Source: Nemertoderma westbladi (taxonomy: Eukaryota > Xenacoelomorpha > Nemertodermatida > Nemertodermatidae). Taken from it: DNA of 64,000 nt. Positions 19,696 through 29,917 of this stretch are shown one piece after another. The translations under genes were made by a program, and so were the position numbers. Location of the stretch: positions 49,061 through 113,060 of the forward strand of contig JAUCBJ010007049.1 in the NCBI GenBank assembly GCA_032718475.1, written 5' to 3'. Positions within the stretch are counted from its first letter, which is position 1; each line of letters starts with the position of its first letter. The notes under the pieces are model-generated. The model ran no database searches, was not told where the DNA came from, and was given only the letters and a program-made list of their open reading frames with translations.

Positions 19696-22239
19696 TTACG
19701 CAAAAGCTTTTACACCTGTCGTTCGCGGCGATACTTCTTCTGCTGTCTTCTCTTCTTCTCCTCTCAGTGCAGTATTCCCGCTCGTGAGATCTCTCGTCGA
19801 CCTCCCGGTTAAACTCCACTGTTCTTCTTCCCTCTTCTGATCGGGCTCGACGCTTCGTCCGCCGTCTCGCGACGTCAACCTGCTTCTCTCTGCTCGATCG
19901 CACGCCACTGGGGATACTCGCAATCCCCCTATTACTCTCCGTCGCCGGGTGTTGCGGTTTACCTGATTCGGCCCGCGCATTATCCGCTGTCGCCTGTGGG
20001 ACACTCTCTGCCCCCCCCCCCTCTCGCCACCAACTTCTCGTTGTGGGGCTCCTGTAGCCCCCCCCCCTTCGCCACATATCACACCGCTACCTCTAACTTC
20101 TCTTCTACACCCCTCTCCAGTCGACACAATATTTCTACTGCGGCTGGGTTCACTTACCCCTGTCTCTCTCTCCACTACTACTTGGCCTATCGGGCCTACT
20201 CCGGGTTGGCTCAACCCCGCCACCCCCTGCCTACTAACTACGTGGCCTACCAGGCCGCCGTCGGCTAGACTCAACCCCGCCAACTCCTGCCTACCAACTA
20301 CGTGGCCTACCAGGCCGCCGTCGGGTCGACTCAACCCCGCCACCTCATGCCTACTAACTACGTGGCCTACCAGGCCGCCGTCTGTCGGGTCATACACGTC
20401 CGACGCGTTCGCGTTAATAGCACCTATATTAGAAACGGAATTATTTTGTTCGTTCGAAATAGAATCATTTGGATTATTTTGCGCGACTACACTATTTGAA
20501 TTATTTTGTAAATTCGGGCTTGGATCATTATTTAAATTATTTGAGTTATTATTATTTTCTAAATTTAAATTATTATTCGAATTATTTTGCACGTTTAAAT
20601 TGAAATTATTATTTAGGCTATTTGTATTTAAATTCAAATTACTACTACCAGGCAAAGTATTTCCTGCATTATAAGCTTGGTTAGGATTATCCGATACGGT
20701 ACCATTAATATTAACGTCGCCTACGGTAATATTATTATTACCCCCCCCCCCCCCGCCCGTACGGTCACACCAGTTTCGTGTCTGTCGTGCGGTCCCTGTA
20801 AGTGGGGTATTAATAAATGTATCCACGGCCCTTGGCTCATCGAAAATATTCGAGCCAGTCCCGCTCTCAGACGCCCCTATCCGCGCCAGTTCTAGTTCGC
20901 GCGTGCGTCTAGCTTTGTACTCTATAAGCTCGTTTTGCTGTCTTTCCCACTCTTTTCGCTCACGCTCCTCTCTTGCCATTCTCTCCCGATCCTCCCGTGC
21001 GTTCTGGTCGGCCAATTCCGCCTCTCTCTTAGCTCCCTCCCTTCGCCTCGCCTCACGCTCTCTACGCTCACTTTCCTCTCTCACCTCACGTTCCTTGCGT
21101 TCATTTTCCTCTCTCGCCTCACGTTCCTTGCATTCATTTTCCTCTCTCGCCTCACGTTCCTTGCGTTCCTTTTCCTCTCTCGCCTCACGTTCCTTGCGTT
21201 CCGCCTCACGCTCTTTGCGTTCACTTTTCTCTCTCGCCACACGCTCCTCTTGTTCCTTCCTCCCTATTTCCTCACACTCTCTAAGGCTTTTCGCGGCCCT
21301 TTCGGCCCTCTCTCGGGTTTCTCTAATCAGTACCGCTTCCCTTTCTAGTTGTATTCTCCCCTCCTCTAACCATCTATTTAACTCTCTCTGACCTTGCTCT
21401 ATCAGGTCGAGATGGTACGTGGCATTTATCTCTCTCACCCGTCTTTCTTTTACGGAGGATGTAGCAGACTTATCGGTTACGACGGATTCCCTCCGCCTTC
21501 CCAACCTACTAACTTTCCCCCTCTTCCCAGAACTTCCCCCGACCGACGAGATCGAATCCTCGGGCTCAACCTCGGATTCGCCCTCCTCAGGTCTCCTCCA
21601 ACCCTCAAATTTTACACCCTGGGCATCGACTAAGTATGGCCCTACGTACACTGCACTAGGTTGCATACCCCTACACCGCCACAAATCACACAGTTCCTCT
21701 GCAACCCCTCTCGCTCTCTCCTTGGCCAGTTCTCTCTGCCCGAAACGCATTAGATAGCTAAAATGTCTATCCGACTCACCTAGTCCTCTTGTTAACTTCA
21801 CCTCATCTATCTTCGCCCCCTCCTTGGCCTCCTTAAGTAGCTTCCGGGTCGCGTTGTAGGCCCGTCGAAGTCGATCAGAAACCCCGACGTCCTCGTCGCT
21901 GACCTCTCCTCCGTGTCTCCGGGTCTGACGTCGTACCGGCGGCCCCACCGTCGCCGTTCCGGTGGGCCGTCCGTCGCCCTCGGCCTGTAGCTGGCCGGCG
22001 ACATCGATACCGACATCTCCCTCATCTCTCCGGGTCCGGCGTTGTACCGTCGGTCCCACCGTCGCCGTTTCGGTGGGCCGTTCGTCGCCCTCGGCCTGTG
22101 GCTGGCCGGCGACATCGGCACGTCGACCCTCGTTCCGTGTCGACTCGTCTTCTTCTCCTTCCCTCTCGCCCTCTCCTTCTCCCAACTCGGCTCCCGGTTC
22201 TCTCGGCTCGATCTCTGACTCCAGACGGTCCCCTCCATC
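19696..22239 (-). CDS. Gag-like coiled-coil / Asn-rich / Arg-rich protein
   Basis: The family is not recognised; the gag-like role is inferred from position after an LTR. It is open from the TAG at 22240 to TAA at 19696, with the first internal ATG about 170 codons in. Order: acidic/basic repeats (GPTVQRRTRR and GPPVRRQTRR in two similar blocks), a compact region around YLMRFGQRELAKERARG and LWRCRGMQPSAVYVGPYLVD, a very long Glu/Arg/Lys coiled coil (about 21400-20900), a Gly run, an Asn-rich segment (about 20730-20430), three 20-residue repeats with GLVGHVVSRQ (about 20400-20180), and an Arg-rich tail. There is no zinc knuckle and no protease. The Arg-rich tail could replace a nucleocapsid knuckle in RNA binding. 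Confidence 0.55.
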   Translation of the reverse strand, partial: DGGDRLESEIEPREPGAELGEGEGEREGEEDESTRNEGRRADVAGQPQAEGDERPTETATVGPTVQRRTRRDEGDVGIDVAGQLQAEGDGRPTGTATVGPPVRRQTRRHGGEVSDEDVGVSDRLRRAYNATRKLLKEAKEGAKIDEVKLTRGLGESDRHFSYLMRFGQRELAKERARGVAEELCDLWRCRGMQPSAVYVGPYLVDAQGVKFEGWRRPEEGESEVEPEDSISSVGGSSGKRGKVSRLGRRRESVVTDKSATSSVKERRVREINATYHLDLIEQGQRELNRWLEEGRIQLEREAVLIRETRERAERAAKSLRECEEIGRKEQEERVAREKSERKEREAERKEREAREEKERKEREAREENECKEREAREENERKEREVREESERREREARRREGAKREAELADQNAREDRERMAREERERKEWERQQNELIEYKARRTRELELARIGASESGTGSNIFDEPRAVDTFINTPLTGTARQTRNWCDRTGGGGGGNNNITVGDVNINGTVSDNPNQAYNAGNTLPGSSNLNLNTNSLNNNFNLNVQNNSNNNLNLENNNNSNNLNNDPSPNLQNNSNSVVAQNNPNDSISNEQNNSVSNIGAINANASDVYDPTDGGLVGHVVSRHEVAGLSRPDGGLVGHVVGRQELAGLSLADGGLVGHVVSRQGVAGLSQPGVGPIGQVVVERETGVSEPSRSRNIVSTGEGCRREVRGSGVICGEGGGATGAPQREVGGERGGGQRVSHRRQRIMRGPNQVNRNTRRRRVIGGLRVSPVACDRAERSRLTSRDGGRSVEPDQKREEEQWSLTGRSTRDLTSGNTALRGEEEKTAEEVSPRTTGVKAFA

Positions 22240-22368
22240 CTAATCTGCCGGGTGACCCGTTACCGATGGGTCCGGCGTCGTGGGCCTATACCGTCTGGTC
22301 GCGGCCTCACTGATCGTTAGTTCTTCGTCCGGGGTCCGCGTCGGTGTCGTCTCTCCTGACTGACTCAT
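22240..22368 (-). CDS. Short leader of gag-like frame, ends at TAG
   Basis: The ATG at 22368-22366 gives 42 codons (starting MSQSGETTPTRTPDEE) before TAG at 22242-22240. The same frame is then open for more than 840 codons. The ATG sits 70 bp after the LTR, as expected for a gag start. Either the stop is read through or the copy carries a point mutation. Confidence 0.6.
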   Translation of the reverse strand: MSQSGETTPTRTPDEELTISEAATRRYRPTTPDPSVTGHPAD

Positions 22369-22438
22369 CTCGTACTTTTGATTGGTGGCTGGTAGTCACT
22401 GTTTAGCTAACTAGGGGTGGCAGCTTGGTTTCAATCAC

Positions 22439-22987
22439 TGTGACAGGATCCACGAAGGATCCCGATTTATCCGTTTGTCAATCTACGCGTCCCCCCCGTG
22501 TGTGAAAGGTAAAAGAGTTTGCGTTGTTCGTCGTATATAATTTCCGGGTATAATAGATAGATATAAATAGTATGTTGTAATGTATAGACTGAATGTTGAT
22601 ATATGGAAGGCGGGATACGGTGATTGAAGTCCCGGTACTTCCCTAGCTAAACTAACCTAACTAACACCAATAACACACTGAGATAACTGAGTAACTGATT
22701 GCTGGTACCTAATAATATATTGCACGGTTTGGCCTTGCTACAGTACCTAGCCGATGCTTCCCCCCCCCCCCCTGATTGGCTAATGTCCCTGTTGGCGCCC
22801 TTTGGAGTGTTCCCGTTCACTCCAGCTATTCTCCCTCTGTTAGGGGTTTGGCCCCTGACCCTTATTGTGTGTTTCTCCTTCCCACTTTGTTGGGGTGACA
22901 CAAGTTATTGGTTACCCAATCTCGTGGCCCCCAATATTGCTTAACGGTTGACTTTGTGGGGTGTTAGCGGAATTGAATAAGCTAACA
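22439..22987 (-). mobile_element. LTR copy A (5' LTR)
   Basis: On the minus strand it begins TGTTAGCTTATTCAATTCC and ends GGATCCTGTCACA, giving TG...CA ends. Termini and internal landmarks (GGATCC, ACGCGT, a run of C, TGATTGGCTAAT) align with LTRs B and C. No obvious tRNA primer-binding site follows. Confidence 0.75.
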
Positions 22988-24540
22988 GAAATGCATTGCA
23001 TACTGCACCAAAGAGCGATTACGTAGAAAAAAAAGTGAAAGATACATTTTGTGTGGACTATATTGAATTGTAATATTTTCAAAAAGAAAATTATTTTAGA
23101 AGCCCCTTAGCGGCCAGAATTTAAAATCTAAAAACTAAAATTTATATTTTTACATAAAATGGTTCTCCTTTGTTGTGCTTTTTTTTTCAGAAGTTGTAAC
23201 CTGTTTATTGGGAATCAGCAATAATCAGCAATAATTTTTGTTTCTTACATTTCGAGAACAATAGAGTTATTTTTCAATATAATTTTCAAATTTTCAAAAA
23301 AAGCACTGTTTTTTTTCGTAAAAAATGTTATAACAGATGAACAATTGCAAAACTAAAAAGACTGCTCGAATTGTATTATTGTGCACACTAGTATAGTAGC
23401 TTTCATTTGATACCAAAAACTTACAAAAAAAGGTGTATATAGTGATTTGAAAATGAAAATATACCATTCTGAGATAATTGCCTTTAAAGTTTGAACCTTC
23501 CCGCGCAAAAACTGCCTGTTATGTGAGAATGTCTGTCAATATATATATATAGCAACAACAAAGCACAAAACTACTGTATGCTAAGATTATTGCTACGGCG
23601 GATTTCCTGGTCGCTGATTTCATTTCTGAGGTCAGTTTTTAGTTTTAATGAAATCTAGTGTGTCTGCATGTCTGTCTGTCGGTCTTTCTGACTGTCCGAA
23701 AATCTATCCGTCAAATATAAGAAAAGAAAAGGGCACATCATCTAGTTAAAAGTTTAGCTATAGGGGTTTTCCTGGTCGCAGAATCCATCTCGAGTGACAG
23801 TTTTAACATTTGATGACTCCAAAATTTGTCAACGTAATTGACAACGTAATTTTCACTTTCCCGGCCACACAGAAAACAGAATTCCATAGTTGGATACAGC
23901 TAACATGAATTAATGGCCTCTGATTGGAGTTTTATCGTAATTCCATGGATTTTGTGAATTTTGAATTTCTAGGAATTATCTTTGTTTACATATTTCTGGG
24001 CGCTGAATCCACAAAATCCTTCATTCTGCTAGTATTCAGCCCGACACCAACAGTGGCGTGAATTATCGAGCATAAGTAAATTACCTCTACACTTGCTGCA
24101 CTATAAACTGCATTTTGTAACGGCAAACATCTCACTGCTGAGTAACTGCTGCTACCGCTGTTTTATAATATTTTATACTGTTATTCATTGTTGTTTGGTA
24201 ACATATTTACTGGATGTTTATATTTGGAGAATACATAAATATAATCAATAATCCTAACTAACTTTCTTTATTATTGAGGTAAGCAGAAAGGAACATTAGT
24301 AAAAATTGATTGGCTCAAGTTGCAGTGGTCTATATGATATTTATGCTATATTTCATAACCCCAACGTAAGTGAGCTAAATTTCTCCTTATACATGAACAA
24401 AATTGGTAACAGTCAGCAAATCAGCGTTTTTCCATATTATTGTCAGTGAAGTGAGTGCGAGTACATAATACTACATTCCTAAAGAATGTAAATAACAGTG
24501 GCTCCATTAAACGATCCGTTGTAATTATTGTAACTCTCGC
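22988..24540. other. Non-coding stretch
   Basis: AT-rich with short simple repeats such as TATATATATA near 23540. No gene or clear element recognised. Confidence 0.5.
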
Positions 24541-24700
24541 AAAAAAAAGAAGCAAACAGTCGACCGAAGCCGGAGGCGACCCAAAGGCTCCTCTTTCGAT
24601 AGCTGCTACCCGAGGGTAGGGGTGGGCGCTACTCCTATCCCATGATTTGCTCCCAGTTATTTAACTGGTACTCATTTCCATTGTAACTCTATCTGGTATT
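24541..24700 (-). repeat. SINE-like fragment containing one copy of the 36-bp minisatellite unit
   Basis: CTGCTACCCGAGGGTAGGGG and GGGCGCTACTCCTATC at 24603-24639 form one unit of the array at 43.4-44.97 kb. It is followed by CCCAGTTATTTAACTGGTAC, which matches CCAGTAATTCAACTGGACC at the array's right edge. Both look like parts of a SINE. Confidence 0.65.
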
Positions 24701-24985
24701 TAAAGCGCAGCATCTGAAAGGAACTGATTAATATCACCCTGAAAGTAAACATAGTTTTTGGAGATTATATAGAAGAGATCAATCAAGTAATACAAAGTAA
24801 ACTACCCCACTCTCGGCTATAGAATTCAGTCTCCCACACACGGTGGGTCATTCGCCGCGCTAGACTGGCTTCTACTGTGTTGTGGTCATATTTTGTGCGG
24901 GTTGTCAGACAATATAAGACACATAAATTAACAGATTAAACTGTTAAAGGTCTAAAAGCGCGAACATCCTTTATCTATGTAGTTT
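24690..24985 (-). repeat. Dispersed repeat, copy 2 (inverted relative to 18.5 kb)
   Basis: Reverse-complement match to 18545-18870, including GGGAGACTGAATTC, AGCCAGTCTAGCGC and GCGCTTTTAGACCTTTAAC. It abuts the SINE-like fragment at 24.6 kb. Confidence 0.65.
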
Positions 24986-25124
24986 AATCAAAGTAAAGAG
25001 ATAGATAGGTGAACGGTGTCAATCACGAACCAATGAACAAACCTGAGATTCCAATTACTTACTAAAAAGGTCGAATACTTTGGTCTACTCTTATGACATA
25101 CATTTTGTATTAATATTCTATTTC

Positions 25125-26490
25125 TCAATTTTTTTCTCATTTATTTCTTATCTAAAACATTGAGAAAAAATTGCTGTGACGGGATCGGAGATCCCGACCG
25201 GGTTAGAAATGTACGCGTCACCGTGGCTGCGCAGTCGTGCTAGTTGCTTTGGCCAAAGGCCGTTGGGGAAAACAATAAGAGTTTCTGTTGTTTCTCTATG
25301 TTGATAATGCAGATGATAATAGCACAGTAAATCAAGATAGTATGATACCAGAAAAATGCACTGACTGACTGATTGAATATTAATGGCGGTGATGGTCATT
25401 AACTATGACCGGTCTTCACTGAGTGAATAACTCAACTGACCGGTAAATTAGTAATGTAAGATAATATATGATTAACACACATGAATATTGGTTTCACCTC
25501 CTACTGTACTTTGGCCCTCTACCCAATGGATGCTTTCCTGTTCCTAATCACGTGCTTCCCTCCCCACTATTGGCTAATATACTAATTGTCACTTTGGCAC
25601 TCCCCGTGAGTGTTTCCCCCCCGCTGCTAGCCTCTACTAGCTGTCTTCCCTCCGAGGGGGTTTGACCTCTCACCTTTCTCTGTGTGGCTTTGGAGTGTTG
25701 TTGGCCAAATGTTGGTTATGAGACGAGATTAATATTGGTAATCCCAACATATCCCCAACATATTGCTAACAATGCCACTGGTCCCATTTTCTGGTGGGTA
25801 ATGAAGTGGAATTGAATCCGCTTACAATTGCAATTAATTTTTTTCTCAATGTTTTTTTCTCATGTTTTATCTCAATGTGTTTTTTATCAATGTTCTTTTT
25901 TTGTTATTTTTCTCAATGTTTTTTTCTCAATGTTCTTTTTCTCATTGTTCTTTCTCTAAGTTTTTTTCTCAATATATTTTCTCAATGTTTTTTCTTAATG
26001 TTTTTTCTCAATGTGTTCGTCTTGAAGTCTGAGATTGGTTTGTCTTTTCATTATAGGCCTATCACAATGAACAACCTAATAATACCAGTATAGTGCATTG
26101 CCCAGACTGCATGTGCACTTTCAAAATGCTGAAATTTAGTAGGCCTATTTCAAATATATATAGGTATACTATACCAAATATACTGGTACAGTATTATTGT
26201 GTTGTTCGTTGTGATAGGCCTATAATGTAAAGACAAACCAGACTCAGTCTTCAAGACGAAAACATTAAAAAAAATTGAGAAAAAAAAACATTAAGAAAAA
26301 AAACATTGAGAAAAAAAATTGAGAAAAAAAACATTGAGAAAAAAAATTGAGAAAAAAAACATTGAGAAAAAAACATTGAGAAAAAAGCATTGAGAAAGAA
26401 AACATTGAGAAAAAAAACATTGAGAAAAAAATATTGAGAAAAAAAACATTGAGAAAAAAACATTGAGAAAAAAGACATTGAGAAAAAAAC
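25125..26490. repeat. Palindromic TTTTTTCTCAATG repeat element split by an LTR
   Basis: Left arms of (TTTTTCTCAATG)n lie at about 25125-25170 and 25840-26010. Right arms of (CATTGAGAAAAAA)n lie at 26265-26490. The centre is itself an inverted repeat (GTCTTGAAGTCTGAG / CTCAGTCTTCAAGAC around 26020 and 26250; TATAGGCCTATCACAA on both sides). LTR copy B is inserted in the left arm. Confidence 0.85.
25175..25826 (-). mobile_element. Solo LTR (copy B) with 5-bp target duplication ATTGC
   Basis: Minus-strand ends are TGTAAGCGGATTCAATTCC and GATCCCGTCACA. The direct repeat ATTGC is at 25170-25174 and 25827-25831, immediately outside the LTR. No internal region is present, so the copy is the product of LTR-LTR recombination. 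A 5-bp duplication fits Gypsy or BEL/Pao integrases. Confidence 0.9.
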
Positions 26491-26879
26491 CTATTGCATG
26501 CAATAATTAGTCATATGGTGTGTTTAAATTTTGGTTAAATGTCGATATTAAAAGGATATTAACTGACTTAACAGTCTATGTAACTTATACCAGTACTTCT
26601 ATGAGTATCTATTTCAATGCTTTTGAAAAAGATTGTTTTGATTTTGACTTTTTATTTCTATGGGTAGTGAGTTCCAGATTATTGCCCCATGGTATTTTAA
26701 AGATTTTTGCGATTGCTGTAGTCTGGTGCGATGTATGAAATAGTTACGGATAGTCGTAGAACGGTGATGTGGGAGTGAATGAGACTTGTTGGTTTAAACA
26801 GCGATGTAATGTAATTTTGTTTTTTGGGGTTCATAATTTCCCACATGTAGTAAGTCTGCAAGGAATATTGGATTAGAAA
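26491..26879. other. Non-coding stretch
   Basis: No gene recognised. It could be the decayed upstream part of the non-LTR element that follows. Confidence 0.4.
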
Positions 26880-27262
26880 TGGACAGTCATTTAAATTGTG
26901 AAAAGCAGATTAATAAGAAAGCCCGTGAGTCATTCTACCACCTGCGTAACCTTGCGAAAATAAGGCGAAATTTTGGAACTCATGACTTTTCATTTCTTTT
27001 TCATGCACTAATCTCGAGCAAATTGGGCCCATGTAATTCTTTGTAATATGGTCTCCTTTCTAAATTAATCAAGAAACTGCAGTATGTACAGAATAGTAAT
27101 ACGACTGCTTTATGGCATCAGAAAGCGTGAACATATTACACAGGTACTAAAAGAACTTAACTGGTTACCAGTACTGAGACGAATTGATTACAAAATTGGC
27201 TTATTTGCATATAAATGTCTACATGACCAACTCGTGATCTCCGGTCACGAAACAGTAGACTG
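26880..27262 (+). pseudogene. Non-LTR retrotransposon reverse transcriptase, C-terminal remnant
   Basis: Translations in shifting frames give DSHLNCEKQINKKARESFYH, then LRNLAKIRRNF, then KREHITQVLKELNWLPVLRR and IDYKIGLFAYKCLHDQ. These are the conserved C-terminal blocks of CR1/L2/jockey-type reverse transcriptases. Frameshifts and stops show it is dead. No endonuclease or catalytic YADD block is present. Confidence 0.85.
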
Positions 27263-27711
27263 CTGGTTGAGCCCAAGTTCCGTTTGTACACTTACGGGAG
27301 TATATCTGTTTTTAATTCATTGCCTGATATTGCATATAATATTACTATTATAACATAATTTTGGCTGTTTCCAGTTCTTGTAGTTTTTCTATATGTAGAA
27401 TATTAAATAGTTTGTAAATTGGTGGAGCGTGTGCTTGATAGTGGTTGAATATCGCCCGTATTATTTTGTTTACCTTTATTCTAATTGGATTATTGTTTCT
27501 TGCACTGGAGTTTCCCCAAAAAAATTATTCCGTAAAATAGATATGGATGTATGAAAGTGTGGTATAGCGATTTTAATATTTTTAGAGTAAGAAATATATC
27601 GTAGTTTGAAAAATAAGGCGGCAGATTTTGAATTTTTTTTGCATACATAAGCGCAGTGTTGTTGCCAAGTGATTTAATGGTCGATCAATAGGCCCAAAAA
27701 TGTAGTTGTTT
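27263..27711. other. Non-coding stretch
   Basis: Likely 3' debris of the non-LTR element; nothing else recognised up to the LTR at 27712. Confidence 0.4.
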
Positions 27712-28327
27712 TGTGACGGGATCCAACGGAGTTGGCAGTAATGAATCCCGACCGGTGTGTGTTATACGCGTTGCCACGTCAGTAGGCTGCTAAAGCTGTA
27801 GTCTGGATATATAGTAGGCCGTTGAAATAACGGAGTTTTACTGTCAGTCTTTATAATCACAGAATGTAATAATAGCACAGTCAGAATATAATAGCACGGT
27901 AGTGACGACGGTTAAAAACTATTCCGGTCTCACAACTGTATGGAAACCAACTGAATCAGAATCAATAACTGCAGCGGTTATATTATTATTAACACATACT
28001 AAATCAGCTCTACACTACTGAGTGGCCTGTCCAATAGATGCGCTCTAATCATTCCCAATGTGCTCTCCCACCCACCATTGGCTTAACCTGATTAATTGTC
28101 ACCTCGCCACTCCCTGTTGCCACTATTCCCACGTGCTAGCCTTGCTAGCCTGTTTGTCCCTCTGAGATGGTTTGACCTCTCAACTCTCCCTGTGGCTTGT
28201 GGCGTGTATCGCCTTAGTTGGTTGTGAGGTGACATTATTATTGGTAATGTCACCTCGCCAACTATATTGGTAAAATGCCACTAGTCCAATTTTGGGTGGG
28301 TAGTGCAGGGAATTGAATCCGCTTACA
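27712..28327 (-). mobile_element. LTR copy C (3' LTR) with polypurine tract
   Basis: Minus-strand LTR running from TGTAAGCGGATTCAATTCC to GGATCCCGTCACA. On the minus strand it is preceded directly by GGGGGGGAG (28328-28336), a polypurine tract abutting the LTR start. This fixes orientation: the internal region lies at higher coordinates. No matching 5' LTR was seen. Confidence 0.8.
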
Positions 28328-29230
28328 CTCCCCCCCATGCTATCTTCCCGGTGAGAAGATAGCATCAACCTTAAGTGCGCTTCAATTCCGCTGGAATCCA
28401 ATCTAATATTGGATGTGGGGTGGAATTTTCTCCTCGGGGTCAGCTTTCCAGGCCGGCCCCCATGGGTCTGTTATCACTACCCATCCTTGGTACATCTGCG
28501 AGCTAAGCTGTACCAAGGCATCTTGGCATCTCTGTTTTAGACGATCGCCCTCACTCCTCACACAATTTTTCCTCTCAGACTTTGTTGTCCCTTCATCTCT
28601 TGCCAGTCCCTTGGGACTCATCCCCCTCTATGCTCGCTCCCCACACTTGAACCTCGCACTCCTTTTACTCCCCCATACCCTAAAACCTCCTCCCCATACT
28701 CAACCTGTGGGGAGATAGAGGTCCTCGAAGAGGTTGTGGCCAGTGGCCTCATTGAGCTCGTGGCGGGTGTGGGGAGATAGAGGTCCTCGAAGAGGTTGGG
28801 GCCAGTGGCCTCATTGAGCTCGTGGTGGGTGTAGGGAGATAGAGGTCCTTGGAGAGGTTGGGGCCAGTGGCCTCATTGAGCTCGTGGCGGGTGTGGGGAG
28901 ATAGAGGTCCTCGAAGAGGTTGTGGCCCCATTGAGCTCGTGGCGGGTGTGGGGAGATAGAGGTCCTTGGAGAGGTTGTGGCCAGTGGCCACATTGAGCTC
29001 GTGGCGGTGTGGGGAGATAGAGGTCCTCGAAGAGGTTGTGGCCTCATTGAGCTCGTGGTGGGTGTGGGGAGATAGAGGTCCTCGAAGAGGTTGTGGCCCT
29101 GTGGCCCCATTGAGCTCGTGGCGGGTGTGGGGAGATAGAGGTCCTTGGAGAGGTTGGGGCCAGTGGCCTCATTGAGCTCGTGGCGGGTGTGGGGAGATAG
29201 AGGTCCTCGAAGTGGTTGGGCCTTTGATGC
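28328..29230 (-). mobile_element. Remnant 3' internal region of LTR element C
   Basis: Sequence between the polypurine tract and about 29230. It has short minus-strand frames without recognisable domains (for example 28403-28621, 72 codons) and a minisatellite. Truncated at its 5' side. Confidence 0.5.
28705..29220. repeat. Minisatellite, about 45-62 bp units, 9 copies
   Basis: Units of GTGGGGAGATAGAGGTCCTC, then GAAGAGGTTGTGGCC with an optional AGTGG spacer, then CATTGAGCTCGTGG. Length varies by the presence of GGCCAGTGGCC. Confidence 0.95.
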
Positions 29231-29917
29231 TGATGGAGGAGGTATACCGTGTTACTGAAAGGGGTCCTGAGTGACTCCATCGGGAGGACTCAACCTACTT
29301 TAGTAGCGCTGTGGTCTCATAAGACGGAAGGTCTCGAAGTCAGAAGGCTACATGAGGTTTTCCTTTCCGTTAGCTTCGCACGCCAGCAGCTGAAGCGGGG
29401 TGGTAGGCCTACAAGGTACGACCGTACGGGCAATAATGAAAAGTTCAACCATAAAATGGGAGGTAAAGTGTTTCTTCTACGTGAATTTATAATTTTTGAT
29501 CCTCAATATGTTCACTTGTTTAGTTCACATGCTATTCAGTAGCTTATCTGACATCAATTATTGTAATTTCAACTCGGGATAGGAATTATAGTCTGAGTAG
29601 TGCCTTATTTAAATGCGCAGTCACGTTTAAACTCATTAATCAATTTTATTAAGATTCAGTAAAAAATTATCCCTCAATACTGTAATTTATAAAAAAAACA
29701 AGGTTTTAACAAAGTGGAATAACATGGGGGATTATAAACGTAGTTAGTGGCATATATAGGTGAAGATTATATCAAATTATTTGATGAAATAATGTAATTC
29801 AAGTTAGTGTAGATAGATGCAAAATTAATTGAAAAAAAGTTGCAAAAAAAATTGCAAAAAAAAAGAATTACATACATATCTCATATTCAATATATATATC
29901 TTCTGGTAGTTAGTGTG
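29231..29917. other. Non-coding stretch
   Basis: No gene seen; AT-rich with A-runs near 29830-29870. Confidence 0.5.

Larger units (their letters stand above)
19696..22987 (-). mobile_element. LTR retroelement with gag-like frame and 5' LTR, no pol
   Basis: A 5' LTR (22439-22987, read on the minus strand) lies 70 bp upstream of the ATG at 22368. A long gag-like frame follows to 19696. No reverse transcriptase, integrase or 3' LTR was found downstream. Related LTRs occur at 25.2 and 27.7 kb. Confidence 0.65.

Noticed and set aside
20903-21391. Plus-strand Ser/Arg/Leu-rich frame
   Set aside because: Shadow of the Glu/Arg coiled coil coded on the minus strand.
22439-22470. tRNA primer-binding site after LTR A
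   Set aside because: The sequence following the LTR on the minus strand (GTGATTGAAACCAAGC) does not begin with TGG and could not be matched to a tRNA end by eye.
26251-26503. Phe/Ser-rich small open frames
   Set aside because: Translations of the (CATTGAGAAAAAA)n repeat.
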